Source of the DNA: Nostoc sp. JL33
GTDB lineage: Bacteria; Cyanobacteriota; Cyanobacteriia; Cyanobacteriales; Nostocaceae
Assembly (NCBI RefSeq): GCF_017114985.1
Contig: NZ_JABXKP010000071.1
Span: 1 to 46,332 of the forward strand
Reading direction: 5' to 3'
Length of the DNA stretch: 46,332 nucleotides
Of the stretch, positions 17,330 through 25,991 are shown one piece after another. A program made the translations under genes and the position numbers. The notes below the pieces were generated by a model. It was not told the origin of the DNA. It made no database searches and was given only the letters and a program-made list of their open reading frames with translations. Position 1 is the stretch's first letter, and the number at the start of each line of letters is the position of its first letter.

Positions 17330-17971
17330 CTATTCGGCGTCGCAAAACTGTGCTGTGTGAAAAGCCATCTGCCAGAAATTATGTTCAAATTTTGCCACCA
17401 TTAAAAAAGATTCTTCAGCTTGTTTTTGAATATGTTCCTCTGCCGTTTCTAAAACCTCATCAGCTTGCTGTGACAGAAGTTTTACATATTTTGTAAAATC
17501 AATATTTCCCCACCTTTGTGCAAATTCATTGTAAGGTGCAGGCATCTTACCTGGTAGTTGCCAACCTTGATTATAGGCTAATTCAATAGCCCAAAATGCA
17601 GTTGCTTGTACAGAATAAGGCTTGTCTGCAAGACTCTGTATATATTCACAGTATTCTCTACAGGTTGGTTGTTTTTTTATATTAAGATTCAGTTGTCGTT
17701 GGGTAGCTTTTTCTTGAAACCAATTGAGTTCGTCTTTAAGAGCTGCCAGTCCTCCAAGTATCACATCAAAATGTTCTGGAGGTGCGCTGGCTAATACTCG
17801 CCCTACCATCCGCGTAAATTCCACAACAAACAGATAATCTTGCATCAACCATGTATTGAATTGCTGGGGTTGAATTATACCTAATTGACACTGTTCTAGG
17901 AAGGGATGCACAGTTGCTTCTTGCCAATCTTGAGCGTGATTTTGTAAAAGAAGTTTGCAGGTAATAGTCAT
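17330..17971 (-). CDS. TenA-family protein (thiaminase II-like)
   Basis: 213 residues, the normal TenA length and all-helical pattern. Family features include FLEQCQLGIIQPQQFNTWL, QDYLFVVEFTRMVGRVLA, ELNWFQEKA and AFWAIELAYNQGW. TenA proteins hydrolyse aminopyrimidines in thiamin salvage or act as thiaminases. The Cys normally found in bacterial TenA_C active sites is not evident; a Glu (in AIELAY) sits in that neighbourhood, as in TenA_E types. No TPP riboswitch motif is seen upstream and no thiamin operon is adjacent, although a broken TenI-like gene occurs at 38170. Confidence 0.75.
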   Translation of the reverse strand: MTITCKLLLQNHAQDWQEATVHPFLEQCQLGIIQPQQFNTWLMQDYLFVVEFTRMVGRVLASAPPEHFDVILGGLAALKDELNWFQEKATQRQLNLNIKKQPTCREYCEYIQSLADKPYSVQATAFWAIELAYNQGWQLPGKMPAPYNEFAQRWGNIDFTKYVKLLSQQADEVLETAEEHIQKQAEESFLMVAKFEHNFWQMAFHTAQFCDAE

Positions 17972-18020
17972 TTTGACTCAATCGGTGTTTCGGGGAGCTG
18001 GAATGGAGAGGAACAGATTG

Positions 18021-18263
18021 CTAAGATCCTAACCCGCATTTCTCACAAGTTTGAAATCTGACGGGGCAAAGGCGCAAATGAGGACGTAGAACAGTGATTG
18101 CTTGCTGCTGAATTTGGCGAACTCGTTCTCTACTGACATTCAATTTCTCTCCAATCTGAGCTAAAGTTAGTTCTTGATCGTTCTCTAACCCAAAACGCAG
18201 AATTAATACTTCATGCTGCGTCAGTTTGAGCGATTCTAATAAACTATTAATAGGGTATATGAC
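18021..18263 (-). pseudogene. Sigma-70 factor stub (region 4 only)
   Basis: The minus strand encodes about 80 residues ending at a TAG at 18021. They include SLKLTQHEVLILRFGL, then LTLAQIGEKLNVSRERVRQI and QQQAITVLRPHL, which is sigma region 4 with its -35-recognising helix-turn-helix, and a short Cys-containing tail. The frame is closed by TAG immediately upstream of 18263, so regions 1-3 are absent and no start codon is credible. It is the remnant of a group 2/3 sigma factor truncated by a rearrangement next to the AIPR-like gene. Confidence 0.8.
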
Positions 18264-18306
18264 CTAAAAATTTTTCTCCTCACCTCATACCCTGTTCGAG
18301 AAAAAG

Positions 18307-19566
18307 CTATTTGGGGGCAGTAGTCGCGTTGAGTTCATCGCTTTTCCCTTTTCCCCTCTTCTTTGTACTTTGTGTCACCTTCGATTCTGATTCTGACTTA
18401 CTAGAGTTGACCATTTGCATCAAGTGCTGATTTAGATAACTCTGCGCTGAGATATACAAACTTTCCCAAATCTCTTGATTACGGCTGATTTTTGTGCCGA
18501 CTGTATTCCCTGCTGTTTTCTCCGACACCAAATATTTGCGGAAATAGTTAGCCCACAGATGTTGGAGGAAATCTTCAGCAAATTCGTCAAATGGCAGAAT
18601 CCATTTATAGTCCTTAGAAAGAAATACCCGATAGGACGCAATTAACGGTAATGCGAGGTCAGTTGGCGCACCAAACCCAAAAGAGTACTTACTGTCCGGC
18701 AATAACGTCGTTTTACGTATATCTATTGAAGCTAAATCGTTAGCACCCTTTCTTTTGGGGTTGCTGATATAGTCTTGGATTATTTCGTACAGTCTTTGCT
18801 CTATCCACAGAGCATGAGTCAAGAGAGGCAGTAAGGCGGTTAATCTTTCCCTTTCCGTGTCTGTGATGTTAGATGGGGGACTCATCCCTGCTGGGTGTTT
18901 GGTTCGTTTATTGCCGTCGGGGTTGTATCTATTTCTATCGAGGCAGTTAATCAACTTCAGCAAATGGTTGACATTACATTGGGCATTTCTGGGAGCGCCG
19001 CTTTGGTTTTGATAATAAGCGATGCGGAATTTTCTATCTTCCTTCTGTTCTAACTGGGCTAAATACTGCTTGATGAATTTGTAATCACCTCTAGCGTTGA
19101 CTTTAGAGCGAGAATCTACTGGCGTTGTGGTATTTGAAGCTAGGGCTATATCTTTAGCTGATTCTTCAGCCAGTCCAATGTGAATCGTAACTTTTACTCT
19201 GGCTTGGGCTAAATTGTAGTTGTAATTTTTCGCTTGCTCAAAGGCTAAAACTGTATGTCCTCCGTTGATAATCCCATCGCTACCCCCCTCGCTGGCTTCT
19301 TTTACTTCTAGTTCGAGTGAGGTTTTGCTAAGTTTAACTTTATTGGCTGACAGGACGATTCCACTGTGGCGAGAGAAGAATTTTACAGCTTCGGTCGTCA
19401 GGGAGTCGAAGATTTGTCTATAGGTCGCACTTTTACGATTTGGTTCTCTGATGTTGGGTTCTAGGGGGAGGTCTATAGGGAACGAGTCTACATGAGCGGT
19501 GGCGATGATGCAATTGGGGTTGGCTTGAAAATAGTTATCTATCTTAATATTCCAAGTCTTGGGCAT
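18307..19566 (-). CDS. AIPR-like protein (abortive-infection/phage-resistance family)
   Basis: 419 residues. The segment DGIINGGHTVLAFEQA (98-113) matches the hallmark N-G-x-x-T loop of the AIPR family, whose founder is a plasmid-coded abortive-infection protein against phage. Upstream are beta-rich elements (IIATAHVDSFPIDLPLEPNIR), and downstream a helical region (RLTALLPLLTHALWIEQRLYEII). The last 40 residues are Ser/Lys-rich and probably disordered. It stands alone on its strand beside a sigma stub; no methylase or nuclease partner is adjacent. Family assignment rests on one motif and the general layout, so a related unknown family is possible. Confidence 0.6.
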   Translation of the reverse strand: MPKTWNIKIDNYFQANPNCIIATAHVDSFPIDLPLEPNIREPNRKSATYRQIFDSLTTEAVKFFSRHSGIVLSANKVKLSKTSLELEVKEASEGGSDGIINGGHTVLAFEQAKNYNYNLAQARVKVTIHIGLAEESAKDIALASNTTTPVDSRSKVNARGDYKFIKQYLAQLEQKEDRKFRIAYYQNQSGAPRNAQCNVNHLLKLINCLDRNRYNPDGNKRTKHPAGMSPPSNITDTERERLTALLPLLTHALWIEQRLYEIIQDYISNPKRKGANDLASIDIRKTTLLPDSKYSFGFGAPTDLALPLIASYRVFLSKDYKWILPFDEFAEDFLQHLWANYFRKYLVSEKTAGNTVGTKISRNQEIWESLYISAQSYLNQHLMQMVNSSKSESESKVTQSTKKRGKGKSDELNATTAPK

Positions 19567-19879
19567 ACAATATGTGAAATGTCAGGGGAATTTCTATGTT
19601 AACCAAAACCCTGAGCCTGATATCGCATTTCTCAAAATGCCGAGTACCCCTAGGGATTGGACTACAACATATTTCAGCATCTAAGTACGTCAAATTATTT
19701 GAACCTGCGGTATATCTGACACACCTGAAAAGCCGAACTTCACAGCAACATTATGTTTAATTTGTACAGTGCCTAAATCCTAGTTTGGATAAAGAGTACT
19801 TAGACCAATTCGCAATTCGCAATAGAGCCTCCGGCACGCTACGCGGTTTTCATGCCCAAAGGGCTGTACGCAATTACGT

Positions 19880-19912
19880 GAAAGTGACGGGGATTTAGTC
19901 CCCGACACTTTC
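19880..19912. repeat. Strong hairpin of IS-end type
   Basis: GAAAGTG-A-CGGGGA pairs with TCCCCG-A-CACTTTC around the loop TTTAG, with only one A/A mismatch in 14 bp. A second GGGG/CCCC hairpin follows about 20 bp later. Similar hairpins occur at ends of IS200/IS605-type elements and their guide RNAs in cyanobacteria (from memory). No TnpA or TnpB gene is adjacent. Confidence 0.45.
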
Positions 19913-20041
19913 AGGTGCTGCCTGTCTTGCTGGGGAATTAAACCCCTAAACTTTGTTAATTCCTAATATTTAGGTACTCTCTTTATGGAAAGCTCTACCC
20001 AACAATTAAATAACAGTTTACTTGCTATACTTACCCGCAAA

Positions 20042-20082
20042 AACTAACTTAAGATAGACTATTATTCATACTTAAGTTAGTT
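20042..20082. repeat. Perfect 12-bp inverted repeat
   Basis: AACTAACTTAAG at 20042 and its exact complement at 20071-20082 flank a 17-base spacer. It could be a hairpin or an operator. No neighbouring gene obviously depends on it. Confidence 0.5.
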
Positions 20083-20128
20083 GCAAAAAGTGCTAATGTT
20101 AAAAAATTCTAGAACATCTATACATAAC

Positions 20129-20326
20129 GCCGGCGGGAGCAACGCGAAAATGAGATCCTCGTGAAAAGAGCAGGGGAGGCAGGGGGAGCAGGGGGAGCAG
20201 GGGGAGTGAAGAGAAAACAATACGTATTTTTTATGACCGTTATAGCTCTAAATACATTTATTTCTTTCTCTTCCCCTGCCTCCCCTGCATCCCCTGCTCA
20301 CAAAATCGCATTGCTCCCACGCCGGC
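20129..20326. repeat. Palindromic MITE-like element with CCCCTGC repeats
   Basis: A 198-bp unit framed by GCCGGCG and CGCCGGC. Inside these, GGAGCAACGCGAAAATGAG on the left corresponds to an inverted near-copy on the right, and purine repeats (AGCAGGGGG) at 20166-20207 face pyrimidine repeats (CCCCTGCCTCCCC) at 20269-20300. The ends can fold over most of their length. The 69-codon frame inside is just the repeat. A non-autonomous element is the likeliest reading. Confidence 0.55.
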
Positions 20327-20416
20327 TTGATCTGTTAGTTTCACTTGAAACGCATTTATACCTATTCTGATTATGAGAATGGCTGCTTTACTAATATTCA
20401 GCAAGCGCACAGTACT

Positions 20417-20608
20417 ATGACTACCACTAAGATCCATTCACTTGTCTGTATTCACTCTCGTGTTTTAGTCGTATTTTACACTCCATGTAAATGCTGGCAG
20501 TTTCGGATTGTTAACCCCGATGGCACGGTATTCGGTGACTATCCGATTTACTATAGTGCTGAAGCAGCAGCAAAAGGTGGGCGTGATTCGATTTATCAAA
20601 ACCATTGA
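20417..20608 (+). CDS. Small conserved cyanobacterial protein, unknown function
   Basis: 63 residues from the ATG at 20417 (MTTTKIHSLVCIHSRVLVVF); a longer reading from 20345 looks non-coding. The core CWQFRIVNPDGTVFGD, followed by AEAAAKGGRDSI, resembles a small family I have seen repeatedly in Nostoc-type genomes, with no known role. A degraded relative is at 37615-37830 in this window, which supports it as a genuine family. No neighbour suggests a function. Confidence 0.6.
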   Translation: MTTTKIHSLVCIHSRVLVVFYTPCKCWQFRIVNPDGTVFGDYPIYYSAEAAAKGGRDSIYQNH

Positions 20609-21040
20609 AGCGGTTAATTCATTCGGTGGCAACCTCAGTGGCAAAAGTACTCTCATCGCACCGGAGAGCCATTACCCGTAGCCTTTAGAAAAAATTAGGA
20701 CTTACGCAAAATATCTCTCAAACTCTTATTTCTACCGAAGTTCAGATGCCTGCGGCGGGCTGCGCCAACGGCGGAAGCCGCCGCTCCGACTTCTCTCCGT
20801 GTCGCGCCAGTTGCTTCTCCCAAGGGGAGACGTTTAGCAACATTGACAAACTCAGCCAATCAGCACACAATAAATCGACTAGCCTTTGCCGCCTGTTCCA
20901 TTTTGAACTTCAACTGTATAAAACTTTTACCTATTAGTATCAGTTGTTCGGCTAGCATTGAATGGGGTGAAACTTTACTTGCAGTGCATCATCTCCAGCT
21001 TATTGTCTCTATAATTTGCTCTTTCGGAAGCTTTGATCGG
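20609..21040. other. Gene-free stretch with dispersed repeats
   Basis: No gene is convincing. AGGACTTACGCAA at 20697-20709 recurs inverted near 45831-45843. The G+C-rich block at about 20744-20830 (GATGCCTGCGGCGGGC...) is one of the dispersed repeats also seen at 32660, 27829 and 24047. The DUF2811 promoter should lie at its right end. Confidence 0.5.
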
Positions 21041-21238
21041 ATGAACTCAACCCAAAACATTTTTACTACTCTTCCCCAAACGCTACACCAATCTCTCAAC
21101 AGCTACTTAGAAAAGCATCCTAATTGGGATGAACGTCGCCTTATTACCGCAGCCATCTCACTGTTTCTGCTGCAAAATGCTGATGGAGATCGCCGTGTTT
21201 CCCAAGTTTATCTCGAAACTCTGTTTCGTCGGGGGTAA
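21041..21238 (+). CDS. DUF2811-family protein
   Basis: 65 residues from the ATG at 21041; the longer frame upstream is not protein-like. The sequence FTTLPQTLHQSLNSYLEKHP, then WDERRLITAAISLFLLQ and YLETLF, fits the small cyanobacterial DUF2811 family, mostly two or three amphipathic helices. Function is unknown. It has no close co-directional partner; the next gene begins 151 bp downstream. Confidence 0.75.
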   Translation: MNSTQNIFTTLPQTLHQSLNSYLEKHPNWDERRLITAAISLFLLQNADGDRRVSQVYLETLFRRG

Positions 21239-21389
21239 CGCTATTCCCTAGAAGTCATACTAAAAAAAAGGTTAATCAAACGATATACTCAGAAAGATTC
21301 CTTCACTCAGGATTAATGGCAAGTAAAAACGAGGTAAAATTGGAAACATTTGTTATTGGATTATTGTCACTTCCAGATCCAGCATTACA

Positions 21390-21839
21390 ATGAGAAGAGA
21401 AAAAATTTTTGGCATATTTCTTGGATCTGCACTATTACTTGGTTCTTTACCTTGGGTAGCAGTTGCACAGACTGAGCCTAGTGCAGTTCCATCTAATATT
21501 AATGGTAGTACGACCCAATCCAAAGCAGTAGTTGCACGTATTTGGCATGGTCAAACACTCACGAATAAAGCAGACGAATATTATAAATATTTAACTGAAG
21601 CTGGAATCAAAAAAATTCAATCGATTCCTGGTAATTTAGGAGCGCAAGTATTTCGTCGTACTAATGGCACAATTACAGAGTTTACTGTCATCTCTTATTG
21701 GCAGTCACGCGATGCTATTCGTGCCTTTGCTGGCAATGACATAGAACAAGTACACCCTTTGCCTAAAGATAATCAATATCTAATTGAACCCGAAACTAAG
21801 GCTAAACATTTTGATGTCTTGCTAGATCAGCGTCAATAA
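21390..21839 (+). CDS. Exported antibiotic-biosynthesis-monooxygenase-like protein
   Basis: 149 residues. Residues 1-26 are a signal peptide (MRREKIFGIFLGSALLLGSL, cleavage after VAVAQ-like). The mature part is a ferredoxin-like ABM domain: ARIWHGQT, then EYYKYLTEAGIKKIQSIPG, LGAQVFRRTNGTITEFTVIS, YWQSRDAIRAFAG. ABM-fold proteins include small oxygenases and haem-degrading enzymes, but many have no known activity. An exported copy is unusual. A cytosolic ABM-like gene lies at 29492. Confidence 0.75.
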   Translation: MRREKIFGIFLGSALLLGSLPWVAVAQTEPSAVPSNINGSTTQSKAVVARIWHGQTLTNKADEYYKYLTEAGIKKIQSIPGNLGAQVFRRTNGTITEFTVISYWQSRDAIRAFAGNDIEQVHPLPKDNQYLIEPETKAKHFDVLLDQRQ

Positions 21840-21859
21840 TTTTTAATTGGATTTTTTAT

Positions 21860-22201
21860 TTACCAATTTTCCTGAATCAAATTAATTATTATCTCCTTAA
21901 AACTTAAATAAATTATTAATAATAACAGGAGAAATTGTTCAAATTGAATAAGTGGATCTAAACGCCAGCCTTGCATAATTAATATTATTCCACATAGAAA
22001 TAGACAAATTGGTGCTAATACTCCTTGGATTATGTAAATTGTTAAGATAGGAATTGTTAATTTATTTTTTCTTTGGCTTAACCACCCAAGCATTAAAACT
22101 ATATAAATCATTGCTAAAACTAGATAAAGAGTTCCGATTAATTTAATTTCAATTAATCCAGTTGGTCTAACTCCAAAAGTAACTTGAGCTAAAGTGAACA
22201 T
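21860..22201 (-). CDS. Small integral membrane protein of unknown function
   Basis: 113 residues with about three to four hydrophobic segments (IKLIGTLYLVLAMIYIVLML, IPILTIYIIQGVLAPICLFL, then FLLLLLIIYLSF). No motif is recognised. It converges with the exported ABM-like gene, 20 bp apart. A+T-rich like much of the native cyanobacterial sequence here. Confidence 0.6.
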   Translation of the reverse strand: MFTLAQVTFGVRPTGLIEIKLIGTLYLVLAMIYIVLMLGWLSQRKNKLTIPILTIYIIQGVLAPICLFLCGIILIMQGWRLDPLIQFEQFLLLLLIIYLSFKEIIINLIQENW

Positions 22202-22256
22202 TTCTAAAAAATCCTAATTCTTTATCAAGTTTTAGACTTACACTAGTCAAAGCTTT

Positions 22257-22551
22257 TTATTTTTCGCACCCAATCCCATCTTCATCTTTGTCAAAACCAT
22301 GAGGGTCAGGTGGCAATACTCTAAACCTTCTTTGGGTGATGTCTCGGCAATTCAAATCGGGTGAATTTTTCGTCAGGCAATAAATCTGGGTAAGAGGGAT
22401 CGCAGTTATTCTGTTGCTGCGGTTGAATCGGTTGTGAAGTTGTTTTTTGAACATTTCTGTGGCGGTAGTTCCAAGGGATCACAGGATTAGCCTGGCTCCA
22501 AAAAGCTAAGTACTGTTGCTTGGCATTGCTTTCACCTTGCAACAAAGCCAA
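22257..22551 (-). pseudogene. Nuclease-Excalibur C-terminal stub with frameshift
   Basis: One minus-strand frame starts with the end of a thermonuclease (SNase) domain, AKQQYLAFWSQANPVIPWNY, then a Gln-rich linker and NNCDPSYPD. Coding then moves to another frame, DLNCRDITQRRFRVLPPDP and DKDEDGIGCEK, an Excalibur calcium-binding motif. The catalytic N-terminal part of the nuclease is absent and a frameshift separates linker and Excalibur. The Excalibur part is close to that of the intact nuclease at 31370. Confidence 0.75.
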
Positions 22552-22699
22552 ATTTCAGGAGCATCTGTACTAATAATCACTATATACTGATGATGCCCAG
22601 ATAAATAGTTAAAAGTAGCTAATAAAACCAGTAACTTGAGATTAATAACCCAAATTGTTAGTTAACTTGGTACTGCTCTTTTGTCGCAACTGATAATCG

Positions 22700-23104
22700 T
22701 CATACACTAACATTGACTAAATCAACATCAGCAAGCCATATTGTTCTGCTTTGGGCAGACACTTCTTCTAAAATTGGAGAGTGCCACTCTACCCCATAAA
22801 GCCAATTATCTTTGAGGCTAAAAATTCCTTGAATAATACGGCGTGTCGGCTGTTCACCGAAATCAACCTCAACTATATCCCCCAATTCAAAAGCCGGACT
22901 AGAAACAGTGGACTTTTCTAATACATTTGTTGGATGAAATTCTTGCTCAGGTAAATAGAGAGTTTCATTCTGGCAAACAATTGCATAAATCCATTCTTGT
23001 TTTTCCCACTGAACACCGCAGCAGTAACCTGACAAATCTGAGATTGACAACAAAACTTTTCTAACATTTTCACTGCTAAGGGAGGCATGGACAAGCAATT
23101 TCAT
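22700..23104 (-). CDS. DUF1392-like protein
   Basis: 134 residues. Features are YCCGVQWEKQEWIYAIVC, then FELGDIVEVDFGEQPTRRI and WLYGVEWHSPIL, i.e. two related 'G-V-x-W' beta segments, as in a small SH3-like fold. I associate this with the Nostocales-restricted DUF1392 family of unknown role, with moderate certainty. Its first codons overlap the start of the IS4-type fragment on the opposite strand, so its N-terminus or promoter may have been altered by that insertion. Confidence 0.5.
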   Translation of the reverse strand: MKLLVHASLSSENVRKVLLSISDLSGYCCGVQWEKQEWIYAIVCQNETLYLPEQEFHPTNVLEKSTVSSPAFELGDIVEVDFGEQPTRRIIQGIFSLKDNWLYGVEWHSPILEEVSAQSRTIWLADVDLVNVSV

Positions 23105-23650
23105 CTGGGTTTAGGAGAAGCGGTGTTACTCCAAGGGGTGAAGATCACTAAAACTGATCCCTATGGGTTGGTATCTATTGCTGCTTCCCGTGATCCGATT
23201 AGTGGAGAACTTTGGTACATCATCAGCGATGAAACTCCCACTCTCCAAACATTTCATGAATACAGCCAAAGATTCGATATTGAAGAGAACTTTTTGGATG
23301 ATAAATCTAATGGTTTTGAGTTAGAACGTTCTCAAATCCGCTCTTCTATTGCATTGTCTGGCTTATGTTTAGTTTTAGCAGTGGCAACACTCTACCTAAC
23401 CTGCCAAGGGCAAGAAGTAGTTGCTTGTGGGCTTCGCCGCCGAGTGGATTGCCATTGGCAGCGTGGCAATAGCTATTTGAAGATTGGTTGGCAGTGGGTT
23501 AAGGGTTGCTTGCATCAGGGGTGGGAATCATTCCATTCTTTGCAGCTTTTTGGTACTCCTGATCCAGAACCTGCTATTGCTTCTAAAAAACAGGCTCAAA
23601 GGCAGTACGAAAGAGAGTTTCGGGTCAAGTCATATTGCTATTCTACTTGA
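23087..23650 (+). pseudogene. IS4-family transposase, C-terminal fragment
   Basis: 187 residues. The segment YSQRFDIEENFLDDKSNGF fits the IS4 signature Y-(2)-R-(3)-E-(6)-K exactly and carries the catalytic Glu. The helical tail (SSIALSGLCLVLAVATLYL) is typical of this family. The two catalytic Asp residues, about 150-200 residues further upstream, are missing, and no terminal inverted repeats were found, so this is a dead 3' fragment. A dispersed-repeat-like stretch (GGGCTTCGCCGCCGAG) is embedded at about 23427. Confidence 0.8.
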
Positions 23651-23664
23651 GTTTTGTCAGTCAA

Positions 23665-24000
23665 CCAGGCGAAGCACTCAGCGTGGAACTAGACCCGTTC
23701 AATATTAAAGTGTCTTTAATTGAGCCTGGTTACTTTAAGACTAACTTCAACCTAGCTATGTTACCACCCACCTTCAATTATGCTGATTAGGACAATGTAC
23801 GTGATCTGATTCGCTCAACTGTCAGTCAAGCAATTGCACAGGGTGATGATCCTAAAAAAGTTGCACAGACAATTGTTTTTGCTGCTCGTAGCCATTCTCC
23901 ACGATTACGGTATCGTGTTGGTAATGAAGCACAATGGTTGCCTCGCTTGAAAGCAATATTGCCAGATAACTTGTTTCGATTTGGTGCCCCAAGCGGTTGA
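23665..24000 (+). pseudogene. Short-chain dehydrogenase C-terminal stub with internal stop
   Basis: The frame ending at TGA 23998 reads LSVELDPFNIKVSLIEPGYF, then KTNFN, which is the late-SDR 'V-x-x-I-x-P-G' segment following the active site. A TAG at 23788 interrupts it, and DDPKKVAQTIVFAARS continues after the stop. The nucleotide-binding and catalytic halves are missing. It starts right at the end of the IS4 fragment, suggesting that insertion plus deletion removed the 5' part. Confidence 0.75.
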
Positions 24001-24144
24001 ACCTGCCATAAATCACAGATCCCGTTTAATACAGCGATCGCTGCGCCAATGCCTGCCGCAGGATGCCGAATGCGAACAGCGCCTCTTGTCTTTATAAGGG
24101 CTGTAAGGCTTCTGCAAAGCTTTGCAATACAACCAAAATTTTAA

Positions 24145-24336
24145 TTAGATATCAATATTTATCTGTTCTATCTGTCTAGCAGCTTTATCCCAAAGCTTTG
24201 CAGAAGTCTCATCTTTCCAATGATTTCTGAGATTTTCTGCTTTTTTATGACTGATTCGTTCTAACATTTCTAGAACTGCGGCTAATGTTAATTGATCAAC
24301 AATTGCCTCTAAAGACTCCATATATTCTTTTGTCAT
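24145..24336 (-). CDS. Small hypothetical protein
   Basis: 63 residues, helical and charged (YMESLEAIVDQLTLAAVLEM, then KAENLRNHWKDETSAKLWDK). AAGAGG precedes the ATG at a good distance, which supports expression. The pattern resembles small cyanobacterial proteins of the 'LTLAAVLEMLE' type found as single genes; no function is known. Confidence 0.55.
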   Translation of the reverse strand: MTKEYMESLEAIVDQLTLAAVLEMLERISHKKAENLRNHWKDETSAKLWDKAARQIEQINIDI

Positions 24337-24559
24337 AACTAACCTCTTGAATAACTTTTAATATTTTTCCTAATTTTACATATTCAGATAGCTAATCTAT
24401 ATTATTACATTTAACAATTATATTATCTGAAAAATGCCAACGAAATTTACAGTTGAAGTTTTGCTGAAGGCTTACGTTTCTCTATCCTTACTACCAGTAA
24501 GGCACAATGGTTGCCTGAATTGTCATTACCAGATGATTTTGTGGGAAAAACCGATTATT

Positions 24560-25465
24560 TCACAGGTCACTTTTGGGAACTTCCTCACGAAAGTCTATGA
24601 CTAATTGCATAGTTTCCACTACCAAATCACGTAAATCCCGATTCAGCGCTACAGGGCCATTCGGCCCAAACCAACGGTCAAAAATAGCGACATATCGCTG
24701 ATCCCCATTGACGAATCCTTGCATGAACTTGACTAGAGAATAGTTAACTGTATCCAAAAATTTCGAGTTATTTTCTGGCACCATGCAAGCGATACCTTCT
24801 CGTGAATAGGGGCGACCGGGTACAATTGCAAAAGCATCTGGATTTTTTTGCTGTTGCAGCCATCCCTCTAAAAGAATGCTATCGGATGAGAAAGCATCAA
24901 TAGTACCTTGTTGCAAAGCTGTGTATCCCTCTGTCCTCGTTTTAAAATACACCAGTTTAGCTTGGGTTTGTACACGAGTGATTGCCTGCTCATTTGTGGT
25001 TCCCGCTAGTACGCCAATTCGCTTCCCAATAAGGGATTCAGGGGAACCTAAATTGCTTCCTTTCTTAACTAATAATTGGGTTCCAGTTACACCGTAGCTG
25101 ACAGAGAAATCTACTTTTTTATCTCGCTTCCATGTAAAACTACTTGCATCACACACAAGATCAACTTGTTGATTAACTATTTTAGGAATCCGCTCAGAAG
25201 GGCTAAGACCAACTAATTGCAATTTAATTTTTTTTCCTAAGTCTTTTTCTAATTGCTCTTTAATTAGAGTCAGCATATCTACAGAATAGCCATTTAACTT
25301 TCCTTGACTATCCATATAGGCAAAAGGTAGCGCATCTCTACTAGTACCAGCTGTTAATACCCCTGTTCTTTTTACCTTTTGCATCACAGTCTCAGCACTT
25401 ACCAGATTAGGCATGAGCGTTGCAAACATTAGACTTAAAATAGGAATAGCAATTTTTTTATGCAT
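24560..25465 (-). CDS. Amino-acid-type ABC transporter substrate-binding protein
   Basis: 301 residues. A signal peptide covers residues 1-24 (IAIPILSLMFATLMPNLVSA). The rest is a family 3 solute-binding fold: VLTAGTSRDALPFAY, GYSVDMLTLI, VDLVCDASSFTWKRDKKVDF, ESLIGKRIGVLAGTTNE and TIDAFSSDSILL. It would bind a polar amino acid or similar solute in the periplasm. No permease or ATPase gene is adjacent, so it is an orphan receptor that must use a transporter coded elsewhere or act as a sensor. Start supported by length of the leader. Confidence 0.9.
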   Translation of the reverse strand: MHKKIAIPILSLMFATLMPNLVSAETVMQKVKRTGVLTAGTSRDALPFAYMDSQGKLNGYSVDMLTLIKEQLEKDLGKKIKLQLVGLSPSERIPKIVNQQVDLVCDASSFTWKRDKKVDFSVSYGVTGTQLLVKKGSNLGSPESLIGKRIGVLAGTTNEQAITRVQTQAKLVYFKTRTEGYTALQQGTIDAFSSDSILLEGWLQQQKNPDAFAIVPGRPYSREGIACMVPENNSKFLDTVNYSLVKFMQGFVNGDQRYVAIFDRWFGPNGPVALNRDLRDLVVETMQLVIDFREEVPKSDL

Positions 25466-25991
25466 GAGTTTTCAAGTAGGTAGTTTTTTCAAAAATCAAA
25501 TCTAATTTATCTATCAAGCTCAAGAAATTATCACTATCGAGTATATACTAAGGTGATCCAGTAACTATTCTTTACACTAGTGTTTTTTCATGACTCTGGT
25601 CAAAGAAAAATTTCAGCCAGCCTTTAAACAATTTATAGAAACTGGGTTTTGATCTGACAACAACTTTGTTGCATGAATGAGAAAAAGACAACCTCTTTCA
25701 CAAAAAAGCGGTAATTAGTCTTCAACTGGGTAATTATCTGGTTTCCCCTACTAGATCATGCAATTAATATCTGCACATTACAGGAATAACTCGATGGCTT
25801 GATTGAGCAAATCCTTTAAACATAGCTCTATTCAGTAAACACCATTTTCAAATGCCCGAAAATCAGCAGCGATCGCTCTAGTAAATCTGCTAACAGGTTT
25901 AACTCCATCGAGTTGTGGGGGATAATCTACTCGTTTGTACATTCCTATTAATCACCTTGGAACCTAACCAGCTAAATTTATTTTCTGATTT
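25466..25991. other. Mostly gene-free stretch
   Basis: It contains the promoter side of the solute-binding gene and one possible short minus-strand remnant at 25832-25942. Nothing else is recognisable. The right end is where the Hsp20 fragment begins, without its N-terminal part. Confidence 0.5.
25832..25942 (-). pseudogene. Possible short gene remnant
   Basis: A 36-codon minus-strand frame, MYKRVDYPPQLDGV ... RAIAADFRAFENGVY, has protein-like composition and an HIP1 site inside. It has no recognised family and could be the tail of a deleted gene. Weak. Confidence 0.25.

Larger units (their letters stand above)
19567..20128. other. Gene-free stretch with hairpins
   Basis: No gene is supported here. 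It holds a 14-bp-arm hairpin at 19880-19912, a smaller GGGG-AATTAAA-CCCC hairpin at about 19932-19948 and a perfect 12-bp inverted repeat at 20042-20053/20071-20082. A G+C-rich dispersed-repeat fragment lies near 19826-19850. Confidence 0.6.

Noticed and set aside
17972..18020. TPP riboswitch upstream of the TenA-family gene
   Set aside because: No CTGAGA-type thi-box or paired stems could be found in this short leader.
20161..20370. A 69-codon plus-strand frame
   Set aside because: It translates the GGGGGAGCA repeats of the palindromic element.
24421..24600. Possible second SDR-like fragment sharing GCACAATGGTTGCCT with 23931
   Set aside because: One frame reads SKAQWLPELSLPDDFVGKTD, which may be a remnant, but the match is too short and it overlaps the 3' end of the solute-binding gene.
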